DNA of 64,000 nt from Ruminococcus flavefaciens ATCC 19208 (GTDB taxonomy: Bacteria > Bacillota > Clostridia > Oscillospirales > Ruminococcaceae): positions 1 to 64,000 of the forward strand of contig NZ_KI912490.1 in NCBI RefSeq assembly GCF_000518765.1. The letters are read 5' to 3'. Both the position numbers and the translations under genes were made by a program. The notes under the pieces are model-generated. The model was given only the letters and a program-made list of their open reading frames with translations, did not search any database and had not been told where the DNA came from. Below, in pieces: positions 35,813-44,010 of this stretch (position 1 is the first letter of the stretch; every line of letters begins with the position of its first letter).

Positions 35813-37342
35813 GTGGAATCGAAAGTAAAAATCAGCGACAGCGCAAAAAGAACCCTGATAATCGGCGGTGGTTCTGCTTGCAAAATGCTCCTCAGGGAGA
35901 TATTCAATGCTCAGAAATCCCCATACACAGGTGATAAGTATTCCGCACAGTTCAATCCACTGTGCATAATCGACAACGATCCTGCTAAGCTGGGTACCGA
36001 TGTTCTCGGTGTAAAGATCGTAGGACGTTCGGAAGAAATACCTCGTTTCGTAAAGGAATACGATATCGAACAGCTTATCCTTGCCATACCTTCTCTTACA
36101 TCTGATGAACGCAAGGGCATTATTGATATATGCAATGATACAAAGCTTCCACTGAAGATAGTTCCCTTTATCGGAACTCTTATCCTCGATGATTCCGCTA
36201 CTTTGCTCGGACAGGTCCGTGATATCAAGGTAGAGGAGCTTCTCGGACGCGATCCTATCAAATTCGACAACAAGGACATAAAGGCTTTCATCAACGGCAA
36301 GATATGTATGGTAACAGGCGGCGGCGGAAGCATTGGCTCGGAGCTTGTACGTCAGATAGCAAAATATCACCCACAGCAGATAATCATTGTTGATATATAC
36401 GAAAACAACGCTTATGAGATACAGCAGGAGCTCGTTATGGAATACGGCAGCGACCTTAACCTCGTTACCCTCATAGCTTCTGTACGTGATTATTACCGTA
36501 TAAATCAGATATTTGAAAGATACAAGCCTCAGATAGTTTTCCATGCAGCTGCTCACAAGCACGTTCCTCTCATGGAAGTTTCTCCTATGGAGGCTATAAA
36601 GAACAACGTTGTAGGTACATTTAACGTAGCTACACTTGCTCAGTTCCACAATGCAGAGAAATTTGTCATGATATCCACCGATAAGGCTGTTAATCCTACA
36701 AATGCTATGGGTGCTTCAAAGAGATGCTGCGAAATGATAGTACAGTACCTCTCTCAGCAGCATGAGGGCAAGACCGAATTCGTTACAACACGTTTCGGCA
36801 ACGTTCTCGGCTCAAACGGCTCTGTTATCCCGCTTTTCAAGAAGCAGATCGAGCAGGGCAAGCCCGTAACGGTCACACATGAGGATATCATACGCTACTT
36901 TATGACTATACCCGAGGCTGTAAGCCTTGTTATGGAGGCTGCTGCCATTGCTCACGGCGGCGAGATATTCGTACTTGACATGGGACAGCCTGTAAAGATA
37001 GTTACACTTGCCGAAAACCTCATTCGTATGTACGGAAAAGTACCTTATAAAGATGTACCTATCGTGTTTACAGGTCTCAGACCCGGCGAAAAGATAAAGG
37101 AAGAGCTTCTCATGAACGAGGAGGGTCTGAAAAAGACTTCAAACAAGCTCATCTTCATCGGCAAGCAGATAGATATCGACGAGGAATGCTTCGCTGCAAG
37201 TCTTAAAAAGCTCCGCGACGCTGCACTCAAGAACGATGAGGCTATCGCTATAAAGGCTCTTCACAAAATGGTGCCTACATTCATCACTCCCGAGGAATTC
37301 AATACCAAAGAGCTCCATATGCTTGAAGAATGTACGGAATAA
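35813..37342 (+). CDS. Soluble CapD/PglF-type nucleotide-sugar 4,6-dehydratase
   Basis: A 509-residue two-part protein: an N-terminal CoA-binding-like Rossmann domain (about 10-140, RTLIIGGGSACKMLL) and a C-terminal extended short-chain dehydrogenase domain (MVTGGGGSIGSELVRQI near 165). The active-site segment STDKAVNPTNAMGASKR has Met in place of the usual Tyr, as in the WbpM/PglF UDP-GlcNAc 4,6-dehydratases. Those proteins normally carry four N-terminal membrane helices; none is present here. The start is GTG with GGGAGG six bases upstream. It is probably involved in surface polysaccharide or glycoprotein sugar synthesis. Confidence 0.88.
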   Translation: MESKVKISDSAKRTLIIGGGSACKMLLREIFNAQKSPYTGDKYSAQFNPLCIIDNDPAKLGTDVLGVKIVGRSEEIPRFVKEYDIEQLILAIPSLTSDERKGIIDICNDTKLPLKIVPFIGTLILDDSATLLGQVRDIKVEELLGRDPIKFDNKDIKAFINGKICMVTGGGGSIGSELVRQIAKYHPQQIIIVDIYENNAYEIQQELVMEYGSDLNLVTLIASVRDYYRINQIFERYKPQIVFHAAAHKHVPLMEVSPMEAIKNNVVGTFNVATLAQFHNAEKFVMISTDKAVNPTNAMGASKRCCEMIVQYLSQQHEGKTEFVTTRFGNVLGSNGSVIPLFKKQIEQGKPVTVTHEDIIRYFMTIPEAVSLVMEAAAIAHGGEIFVLDMGQPVKIVTLAENLIRMYGKVPYKDVPIVFTGLRPGEKIKEELLMNEEGLKKTSNKLIFIGKQIDIDEECFAASLKKLRDAALKNDEAIAIKALHKMVPTFITPEEFNTKELHMLEECTE

Positions 37343-37353
37343 ACGTCATCATA

Positions 37354-37384
37354 ACACCGCAGTTTAACAGCTGCGGTGTGTTTT
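37354..37384 (+). terminator. Terminator after the 4,6-dehydratase gene
   Basis: Stem ACACCGCAG/CTGCGGTGT followed by GTTTT, 11 bases past the stop codon. Confidence 0.85.
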
Positions 37385-37427
37385 ATATCAGGCAGGGGAA
37401 AACAAGTTGTTAGCCCTTAGCCTATAG

Positions 37428-37493
37428 GGACGCGCAGTGCGCGTCCGCAAACATGCACATCAATCCGGCACGGACGACCATTGGTCGTCACTA
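37428..37493. repeat. Two dispersed palindromes upstream of the B12 operon promoter
   Basis: GGACGCGCA-GTGCGCGTCC at 37428-37446 and GGACGACCA-TTGGTCGTC at 37472-37490, the second followed by ACTACA. A TTAGCCCTTAGCC tag precedes the first. They occupy most of the space between the dehydratase terminator and the promoter at 37588. Confidence 0.75.
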
Positions 37494-37587
37494 CAAATTG
37501 TTATCTATAATTCTTGAGTTATTCATTATTTTGTTTGCATATATAACAAATATAAAAAACTTTCAGTATTATACCTTTTATCTTTGC

Positions 37588-37616
37588 TTGACAGTGTTAA
37601 AGTCAAGTGCTATAAT
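37588..37616 (+). promoter_or_regulatory. Perfect consensus promoter of the corrinoid uptake operon
   Basis: TTGACA (37588-37593), a 17-base spacer and TATAAT (37611-37616). The transcript would begin near 37623, directly upstream of the cobalamin riboswitch. Confidence 0.88.
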
Positions 37617-37629
37617 TACGTTATAAATG

Positions 37630-37735
37630 AATATTTTGCAGTCCGAAGCTGAGGGAAGCACGGTGAAATCCCGTCGCAGCAGTCACTGCCGTACAGTCGG
37701 ATCGCTCGTCGGACATTGCAGGTATTTACCGTTTT
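37630..37735 (+). promoter_or_regulatory. Cobalamin riboswitch aptamer
   Basis: The conserved cobalamin-aptamer core reads in order GGGAAGC (37653 on), GGTGAAA, TCCCG, CGCAGC and CACTGCCGT (to 37692), followed by a further helix GTCGGA..TCGGAC and an ATTGCAGG segment. This is the hallmark of the B12 aptamer. It lies in a 240-base leader between the promoter and the first surface-protein gene. A terminator-like hairpin follows at 37793. It predicts that the operon is shut off when cobalamin is plentiful. Confidence 0.88.
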
Positions 37736-37792
37736 TGGACAATGAAAAACGTATGCCGCCTTTTCTTCGCTGTGATGCGAAACTGCCCAGCT

Positions 37793-37823
37793 GCGCTTTT
37801 CTGCCCTGCGGAAAGGCTTTTTT
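37793..37823 (+). terminator. Riboswitch expression platform terminator
   Basis: Arms GCGCTTTTC and GGAAAGGC with loop TGCCCTGC pair (one G-T, one bulge) and are followed by TTTTTT. It is positioned between the B12 aptamer and the first gene's AAAGGAG site, as expected for transcriptional attenuation. Confidence 0.65.
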
Positions 37824-37856
37824 GTTGCCCTATTAAATTTAAAGGAGTCGGTCTAT

Positions 37857-38795
37857 ATGAAAAAATCAATCGCTATGGCAGCTTCTCTGCTCATATCCTT
37901 CTCTGCTATCGGCATGACAGCAGGTGCAGAAGATGTAACAACAGTATATGTTACTATCTCTGACAATAACAGCAAGCTCGTTCTTACAGAAGAGCCTATT
38001 GAAGTCACAGATATCGACAGTGACGGCAAGCTCACTATCAATGACGCACTCTATATCGCTCACGAAAAATTCTATGAGGGCGGTGCAGCAGCTGGCTATA
38101 AGTCATCTGTAACTCAGTGGGGTCTCGGTCTCGACAAGCTCTGGGGAGTAGAGAACGGCGGCAGCTACGGCTATTATGTAAACCATAACATGGCTTCTGG
38201 ATTAGCTGATATCGTGGCAAACGGCGCAATGATAGACGCTTACACATTCCCTGATCCGAAAAATCTTGATTATCACTACAGCTTCTTCAGCCTCAGAAAC
38301 AATGCTGATCAGAATGCAGGCTATGAACTGGAGAACAGCCTTTCTTACGTTGATTTCGATGAGAACTGGGCACCTGTCAACAAGCCCATTGCAGGCGCAA
38401 AGATAACTGTAAACGGCAAGGATACAGGCGTAGTTACTGACGAAAACGGCGGTTTCAAGGTCACTCTTACAGAACCGGGCAAAAATGTTGTAAGCGCTGT
38501 TTCGGATACAGTAAACATCGCTCCCCCTTCATTTGTTGTAAATATCAACGGTGAGGCTGCATCAACTACTACAACTTCAACAACTACTACTGAAACTACT
38601 ACAACTACCGTAACAACTACTACAGAAACAACAGCAAAAACTACTGCAAAGACAACTGCTAAAACTACAGCAAAGGCAACTACTGCAAAGAACAACTCGC
38701 CAAAGACAGGCGATAAAGGTGCAGGCGTAACTGTTTTCGCTCTCGGTGCAGCTGCCACAGTTGCTTTCGCTTTAAGACGCAAAGATGAGGAATAA
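37857..38795 (+). CDS. Wall-associated DUF4430-like protein, probable corrinoid binder
   Basis: A 312-residue exported protein. Order: signal peptide (1-23, ending GMTAGAED); a domain resembling DUF4430, the transcobalamin C-terminal-like fold (about 25-155), containing KLTINDALYIAHEKFY and NGGSYGYYVNH; a small beta domain with carboxypeptidase-regulatory-like features (about 175-230); a Thr-rich linker (about 235-280); NSPKTGD, a hydrophobic helix and RRKDEE, a sortase-like signal with Ser-Pro instead of Leu-Pro. DIDSDGKLTINDA also fits an EF-hand/dockerin calcium loop. It is the first gene after the B12 riboswitch, with AAAGGAG upstream. The binding role is inferred from context. Confidence 0.82.
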   Translation: MKKSIAMAASLLISFSAIGMTAGAEDVTTVYVTISDNNSKLVLTEEPIEVTDIDSDGKLTINDALYIAHEKFYEGGAAAGYKSSVTQWGLGLDKLWGVENGGSYGYYVNHNMASGLADIVANGAMIDAYTFPDPKNLDYHYSFFSLRNNADQNAGYELENSLSYVDFDENWAPVNKPIAGAKITVNGKDTGVVTDENGGFKVTLTEPGKNVVSAVSDTVNIAPPSFVVNINGEAASTTTTSTTTTETTTTTVTTTTETTAKTTAKTTAKTTAKATTAKNNSPKTGDKGAGVTVFALGAAATVAFALRRKDEE

Positions 38796-40629
38796 GATAC
38801 TTTCGGGTATCCTGTGCTCTGTCATCACTTTGATGCTTGCTCTCAGTCTTGTTCCGTTAAAGGCTGAATGTTACGAATATACCGCCGATGATGTTGATTC
38901 CGTCATCGGCGGTATCGTTGATTATAAGCTAAGACAGACAGGCTCGGGCAGCGTACAGGAATGGCTGCGCGGTGAAGCAGCAGAGGGTGCAGGCAGGACT
39001 TCCGACTGGTACGCTATCGCACTGAGTCAGGACGGATATACCGATCTTTCGGCGTATGAAAGCTCCCTGAGAAGCTATCTTGCAAATAATAACGTTGCTT
39101 CGGCAACCTCCCGTGAAAAGTACGCACTTGCTCTGTGTGCGGCAGGAAGCTCAGACAGCTACATCTCCGATATACTTGACAGCTCCATAGGCGAACAGGG
39201 CATGATGAGCTGGATATACGGACTTCATGTGCTCAATAACGGCTACACCTGCCATAACTTCACCGCCGACTCTGTGGTTGACACTATCCTTTCCATGCAG
39301 TACGATGACGGCGGCTGGGCTCTTTTCGGCAGCTACGGTGATATAGACGTTACGGCTATGACAGTTCAGGCTCTTGCTCCAAGCTGCGGCAGGAGCGATG
39401 TCTCGGAGGCTGTAGACAGGGCTCTTGACTTCATGTCACGCCGTCAGGAGAACAACGGCGGTTATCAGAGCTTCGGAACTCCCAATCCCGAAAGTGCAGC
39501 TCAAGTGCTTACTGCACTGTCGGCTTTGGGGATAGATTGCAGGTACGATGACAGGTTCATTAAGGACGGAAATAACGTCATAGACGGAATAACGGCTTAT
39601 CAGCTGGGTGACGGAAGCTTCTGTCACGCTATGGGCGGAGAGTCCAACGAGACAGCAACAGTACAGGCACTATACTCCCTTATCTCGTTCAAGAGAATGA
39701 CCGAGGGACGCTCTCCCCTGCTTGTGCTTGACAATTGCAGTCTCCACAGGCAGACTCAGCCCGATACTCACGAAGATAACCACAGCGACGGACATGGGGA
39801 CAGCAGCGATAACAGTACAGATAAGCCCAATAACAATGCTCAGACTACTTCTGCAAAAAGCGGCAATTCTGCAAAGACTACTGCTCATACCACAGCTGCA
39901 AATGGTACGACATCAAAGACCGTAACGAAAGCTTCTGCGACTTCGGTAACTGTAGTTACAACTACTGTAACGGTCAAGGCTTCACACACTCAGATCACTG
40001 TAACGACTATTGCTCCGAGCACGGACAAGCATGGCAGCTATAAGCCCACTGTCATACTCATAATCCTTGTGGCAGCTGCGGTGATAGCTCTTATACTTTT
40101 TATCACAGGCAAGCGCAATTACAAGAACTTTATCTTCCTTGCAATCGTCGCAGGAGCTGCTGTTGTAATAGTCCTTGTTACGGATATATCCTCGCCCGAG
40201 GAATACTACAGCGGTGAGAAGAAGCACAAGGAAAATGCTGTCGGCACTGTCACTATGGAAATAAACTGCGGCACTATAGCAGGCAGGGCTGAACATATCC
40301 CCGAGGACGGAGTTATTCTTGCTCCTACAGCCTTTGACATTGAGGCAGGTGATACTGTATTCGATATCCTTACGGAAGCTGCTCAAACCTACGGCATACA
40401 GGTGGAGAATACAGGCAGCTCTGGCGGTTCACACGGCATGGTCTATATCGCGGGCATAAACTATATCTACGAATTCGACTTTGGCGACCTGTCAGGCTGG
40501 GTGTACCACGTAAACGGCATCACTCCCTCTCGCAACTGCGGTGAATATGTCCTCAGTGATGGCGATAAGATACAGTGGCTGTACACCTGCGAGCTTGGTC
40601 ACGACCTTGATGAGGTATACGAAAAATGA
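38785..40629 (+). CDS. Intrinsic-factor-like two-domain surface protein (alpha/alpha toroid plus DUF4430)
   Basis: A 614-residue exported protein. Order: signal peptide (1-27); an all-helical toroid with terpenoid-cyclase-like repeats (about 35-310: DDGGWALFGSYGDIDVTAM, NGGYQSFGTPNPESAAQVL, DGSFCHAMGG); a Ser/Thr/Asp-rich linker (320-420); two membrane helices (about 424-444 and 452-471) joined by a short basic turn; and a DUF4430 domain (about 485-605, DTVFDILTEAAQ, SGWVYHVNGITPSRNCGEYVL). Human intrinsic factor and transcobalamin also join an alpha/alpha barrel to a DUF4430-like beta domain, with cobalamin between. It overlaps the previous gene by 11 bases and the ecfT gene by 4. Confidence 0.85.
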   Translation: MRNKILSGILCSVITLMLALSLVPLKAECYEYTADDVDSVIGGIVDYKLRQTGSGSVQEWLRGEAAEGAGRTSDWYAIALSQDGYTDLSAYESSLRSYLANNNVASATSREKYALALCAAGSSDSYISDILDSSIGEQGMMSWIYGLHVLNNGYTCHNFTADSVVDTILSMQYDDGGWALFGSYGDIDVTAMTVQALAPSCGRSDVSEAVDRALDFMSRRQENNGGYQSFGTPNPESAAQVLTALSALGIDCRYDDRFIKDGNNVIDGITAYQLGDGSFCHAMGGESNETATVQALYSLISFKRMTEGRSPLLVLDNCSLHRQTQPDTHEDNHSDGHGDSSDNSTDKPNNNAQTTSAKSGNSAKTTAHTTAANGTTSKTVTKASATSVTVVTTTVTVKASHTQITVTTIAPSTDKHGSYKPTVILIILVAAAVIALILFITGKRNYKNFIFLAIVAGAAVVIVLVTDISSPEEYYSGEKKHKENAVGTVTMEINCGTIAGRAEHIPEDGVILAPTAFDIEAGDTVFDILTEAAQTYGIQVENTGSSGGSHGMVYIAGINYIYEFDFGDLSGWVYHVNGITPSRNCGEYVLSDGDKIQWLYTCELGHDLDEVYEK

Positions 40630-41504
40630 GGAAATTCTCTGAATACAATCCCATAGTCGTTGCTGTATGGTTTTTCAGCGTTACGGGAGTCGCAATGTTC
40701 TGCAACTATCCCATACTTATGGCTATATCCCTTGTGGGAGCGGTTCTCTTCTTCACAGTCAGGAACGGTCTTTCCCACGGCAGGGAGCATCTTTTCTTCT
40801 GGGTGCTCTTTGCCGTGCTGGCTCTTGCAAATCCGCTTATTTCACACAACGGAAAGACTGTGCTGTTCGTTATGAACCATAATCCCGTAACTCTTGAAGC
40901 TCTGCTTTACGGCGTGAATTCGGCAGCTATGATAATCGGAGTACTGTACTGGTTCAGGTCGTTCACTCAGATAATGACAAGCGAGAAGCTGCTGTATCTC
41001 ACAGGAGCGCTATCGCCGAAGCTGTCTCTGGTACTTTCAATGGCACTCAGATTCGTTCCCCTGTTCGGAAGACAGTCCGAGAAGATAAACAACGCTCAGA
41101 CCGCTATGGGACTTTACAAGGACGACAACATCATTGACGATATAAAAGGGCGTTCGAGAGTTTTCTCGGTCATGGTCACATGGGCACTTGAAAACGGCAT
41201 AATTACTGCCGACAGCATGGAGGCAAGAGGCTTCGGCACAGGCAGACGCACTCAGCTGAGGCACTTCGGCTTCCGTGCGGGTGATATAGTCCTGCTCATC
41301 GTAACGCTGCTGCTTCTCGGAGTTACCGCAGCGGCTGTGGGTACGGACTCGCTCAGCATCGACTTTTATCCCGAAATAAATATAAAAGCTCCCGATATCC
41401 TCGGCATATCCGGTATACTCTCATACGGCGCACTTATACTGCTGCCCCTTATCATCGAAACGGAGGTCAGATTAAAATGGAAATACTTGCGGTCAACGAT
41501 CTGA
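40626..41504 (+). CDS. ecfT: ECF transporter transmembrane subunit EcfT (CbiQ family)
   Basis: A 292-residue membrane protein, the T component that couples the ATPases to the S component. It has about five to six helices and the CbiQ/EcfT features MALRFVPLFGRQ, then a coupling-helix region ending ADSMEARGFGTGRRT, with the conserved ARG motif that contacts the ATPase. It overlaps both neighbours (ATGA at the start, 28 bases at the end). The specificity comes from the S component. Confidence 0.9.
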   Translation: MRKFSEYNPIVVAVWFFSVTGVAMFCNYPILMAISLVGAVLFFTVRNGLSHGREHLFFWVLFAVLALANPLISHNGKTVLFVMNHNPVTLEALLYGVNSAAMIIGVLYWFRSFTQIMTSEKLLYLTGALSPKLSLVLSMALRFVPLFGRQSEKINNAQTAMGLYKDDNIIDDIKGRSRVFSVMVTWALENGIITADSMEARGFGTGRRTQLRHFGFRAGDIVLLIVTLLLLGVTAAAVGTDSLSIDFYPEINIKAPDILGISGILSYGALILLPLIIETEVRLKWKYLRSTI

Positions 41505-43129
41505 CCTTTACTTACCCGCTGTGCAGCTCTCCTGCCCTCAATAATATAAGTTTTCACCTTAACAGCGGCGAATTCACTGTACTCTGCGGAGCTACGGGCA
41601 GCGGCAAGTCCACTCTGCTGCGTACGCTGAAACGTGAGCTTACTCCTCTCGGAGATGTCAGCGGAAAAGTTATTTTCTGCGGAAAGGAATTATCTGCCCT
41701 CGATGGCAGGACTTCCACAGCGTCCATAGGCTTTGTGATGCAGCGTCCCGAACAGCAGATAGTCACGGATAAGGTGTGGCACGAGCTTGCCTTCGGACTG
41801 GAAAATCTGGGCGTAAAGTCCGATGAGATATACCGACGCATTGCGGAAATGGCAAGCTATTTCGGTATCGGGGACTGGTTCGACAGAGATACTGCGGAGC
41901 TTTCGGGCGGTCAGAAGCAGCTCCTCAATCTTGCTTCCGTACTCGTTATGCAGCCGCAGCTCCTTATCCTCGATGAACCTACTGCACAGCTTGACCCAAT
42001 TGCCGCTGCGGACTTCATCGCTACACTGAAACGTCTCAATCAGGACTTCGGTCTTACTATAATCATGGCTGAACATCGCCTCGAGGACGTTGTCCCCATA
42101 TGTGACAGGCTCATTGTTATGGAAAATGGCAGTCTCATCGCTGACTCTCCTCCCTCAGATGCCGTAAATACACTGAAAAGCCGTCCCGATATCCTCTGCG
42201 GTATGCCTGCGGCTTCGCGCCTGTACGCGAAGCTCAGCGGCAGCGAAAGCTGTCCGCTGACAGTCCGCGAGGGCAGGTCTTTCATCGAAAGCAATTACGG
42301 GAATACTACTCGCGGATTTGCGCAGGCATCATACGTGCATTCGGACACAGCTGCACTTGAATTCAGGGACGTTTATTTCCGCTACACACGTGACGGCAGG
42401 GACATTCTTGACGGCCTAAGCTTCAAGGTGTACAGCGGTGAGATATTCTGTATACTGGGCGGCAACGGTTCGGGAAAGACTACGGCTCTGTCCGCAGCAG
42501 CAGGACTTCTCAGAGCATACAGCGGCAGGATAACAGTGCTCGGCAAAAAGCTTAAGGACTACAAGAACCGCTCACTGTACAGGGAATGCCTTGCTATGCT
42601 GCCTCAGGACGTTCAGACCGTGTTCCTGAAAAATACTGTCCGCGAGGAACTGGAAGAATGCGGCGCGGAGCTGTCTAAACTGCCATATGATATCTCTCAT
42701 CTTCTTGACAAACACCCCTATGACCTTTCAGGCGGCGAGCAGCAGCTTGCTGCACTGGCTAAAGTCCTTGCCGCAAAGCCGAAGATACTTCTCCTTGACG
42801 AGCCTACAAAGGGTCTGGACGCTGCCGCAAAGCTGAATATGATATCAGTCATGCAGTCACTGAAAGAAAAAGGCGCGACCATTGTAACTGTCACTCATGA
42901 TGTAGAGCTCGCTGCTGTATGCGCTGACAGGTGCGCCATGTTCTTCGGAGGGAAGATAGTTTCAATAGGTACGCCAAAGGAGTTTTTCTCGCAGAGCAAC
43001 TTCTACACAACGGCTGTAAGCAGAATGACCCGCGGTTACTTCGACAATATCATCACCGTGGACGATGCTGCCGAAATATGCCGTATCAACGGCAGAAAGG
43101 AGTTTTACGATGCTCCTGATAAAAAATAA
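41477..43129 (+). CDS. ECF transporter ATPase, two ABC domains fused
   Basis: A 550-residue protein with two complete ABC cassettes. Domain 1: Walker A GATGSGKST (near 38), signature LSGGQKQLL (near 140), Walker B LLILDEPTAQLD. Domain 2 (from about 290): Walker A GGNGSGKTT (near 327), signature LSGGEQQLA (near 417), Walker B ILLLDEPTKGLD (near 437). ECF modules usually use two separate ATPases, EcfA1 and EcfA2; here they are one chain. Both sites appear intact. Confidence 0.92.
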   Translation: MEILAVNDLTFTYPLCSSPALNNISFHLNSGEFTVLCGATGSGKSTLLRTLKRELTPLGDVSGKVIFCGKELSALDGRTSTASIGFVMQRPEQQIVTDKVWHELAFGLENLGVKSDEIYRRIAEMASYFGIGDWFDRDTAELSGGQKQLLNLASVLVMQPQLLILDEPTAQLDPIAAADFIATLKRLNQDFGLTIIMAEHRLEDVVPICDRLIVMENGSLIADSPPSDAVNTLKSRPDILCGMPAASRLYAKLSGSESCPLTVREGRSFIESNYGNTTRGFAQASYVHSDTAALEFRDVYFRYTRDGRDILDGLSFKVYSGEIFCILGGNGSGKTTALSAAAGLLRAYSGRITVLGKKLKDYKNRSLYRECLAMLPQDVQTVFLKNTVREELEECGAELSKLPYDISHLLDKHPYDLSGGEQQLAALAKVLAAKPKILLLDEPTKGLDAAAKLNMISVMQSLKEKGATIVTVTHDVELAAVCADRCAMFFGGKIVSIGTPKEFFSQSNFYTTAVSRMTRGYFDNIITVDDAAEICRINGRKEFYDAPDKK

Positions 43130-43796
43130 AAGTCTCAGGGACTTCATAAGGTTCGCCGTACCATTGATCGCAGTTCCTGTTATTACAATTGCGGGAGCTG
43201 TCGCCTTTGACGAGAAAAAACACATCATCATATCCCTTGCAGTTGCAGTATCGGCACTTCTCCTCTTCGCGGCAGGCTTTGAGAAAAAGTCCACGGGAAC
43301 GCGCCGAATGGTAATAGTTGCGGTAATGGCGGCACTTTGCTTCGCAGGACGCTTTATACCCTTTCTTAAACCCATAGCTGCACTGACTATAATCACTGCC
43401 CTGTATCTGGGCGGTGAAGCAGGCTTCCTCGTTGGTTCGCTGACGGCTATACTCTCGAATTTCTACTTCGGACAGGGTCCGTGGACTGCCTTTCAGATGC
43501 TTGCATGGGGACTAATCGGCTTCTTCGCAGGACTCCTTGCTGATAAGCTCCTAAAAAGCCGTGCGCTCCTGCTCATATACGGTGCTGCGGCAGGTCTTGC
43601 TTACTCCTTCATCATGGATATATGGACTGTCCTGTGGTACAATCAGGGCTTCGATGTTAAGCTCTACCTTGCGGCACTTGTGACTGCTATCCCCTATACT
43701 GCGTCATATGCAGTGTCAAATGTGCTGTTCCTGTATCTCCTTGCCAAGCCCTTCGGCGAGAAGCTGCAGCGAATAAAGGTGAAATACGGAGTGTAA
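43110..43796 (+). CDS. ECF transporter substrate-binding S component, probably corrinoid
   Basis: A 228-residue membrane protein with about seven to eight helices. Two extra N-terminal helices (about 10-30, 37-55) precede the S-component core, which contains AALCFAGRFIPFLKPIAAL and LTAILSNFYFGQGPWTAFQ. The core resembles ECF S components of the group predicted to carry cobalamin or its precursors (CbrT/CblT-like), but I cannot assign a subfamily by eye. The B12 riboswitch upstream is the main reason to call it corrinoid. I choose the ATG at 43110 with AAAGGAG upstream; it overlaps the ATPase gene by 20 bases. Confidence 0.82.
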   Translation: MLLIKNKSLRDFIRFAVPLIAVPVITIAGAVAFDEKKHIIISLAVAVSALLLFAAGFEKKSTGTRRMVIVAVMAALCFAGRFIPFLKPIAALTIITALYLGGEAGFLVGSLTAILSNFYFGQGPWTAFQMLAWGLIGFFAGLLADKLLKSRALLLIYGAAAGLAYSFIMDIWTVLWYNQGFDVKLYLAALVTAIPYTASYAVSNVLFLYLLAKPFGEKLQRIKVKYGV

Positions 43797-43800
43797 GCTT

Positions 43801-43917
43801 TTAGTGATTAGTGGTTAGTGCATAGTGATTAGTGGAGGTGGTGCCTTTGGCAGTCCGAACCTTACGCTACAAACAACAAGATACGATGTGTAGCGGCGGA
43901 TATTATCCGCCACTACT
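43801..43917. repeat. Repeat cluster in inverted orientation
   Basis: A run of TAGTGATTAGTGG-type heptamer repeats (43801-43836), then the reverse complement of the family's GGACTGCC palindrome edge, the tag GTATCTTGTTGTTTG in reverse (43871-43887), and a GGCGGATA-T-TATCCGCC palindrome (43895-43911) followed by ACTAC. No terminator is obvious after the S-component gene. Confidence 0.7.
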
Positions 43918-43972
43918 TAGTTCTTAGATCTTAGAGCTATATTACAATTATTGCTGTTTTTTACAATAATTA

Positions 43973-44001
43973 TTGACAATTAGCAAAATGTGATGTATAA
44001 T
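43973..44001 (+). promoter_or_regulatory. Perfect consensus promoter, first small secreted protein
   Basis: TTGACA (43973-43978), a 17-base spacer and TATAAT (43996-44001). The transcript would start close to the hairpin at 44011. Confidence 0.85.
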
Positions 44002-44010
44002 TCTTTGCAT

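Noticed and set aside
35693..36649. Long antisense open frame (318 codons) opposite the 4,6-dehydratase gene
   Set aside because: It has no ribosome-binding site, its composition is Tyr/Cys/Arg-rich and protein-unlike, and the opposite strand encodes a clear enzyme.
37627..37836. 69-codon open frame in the leader of the uptake operon
   Set aside because: It covers the cobalamin riboswitch core and terminator; the RNA structure explains the conservation and no ribosome-binding site precedes it.
38345..38782. 145-codon antisense frame rich in Val over the first surface-protein gene
   Set aside because: It is simply the complement of the Thr-rich linker codons (ACT/ACA).
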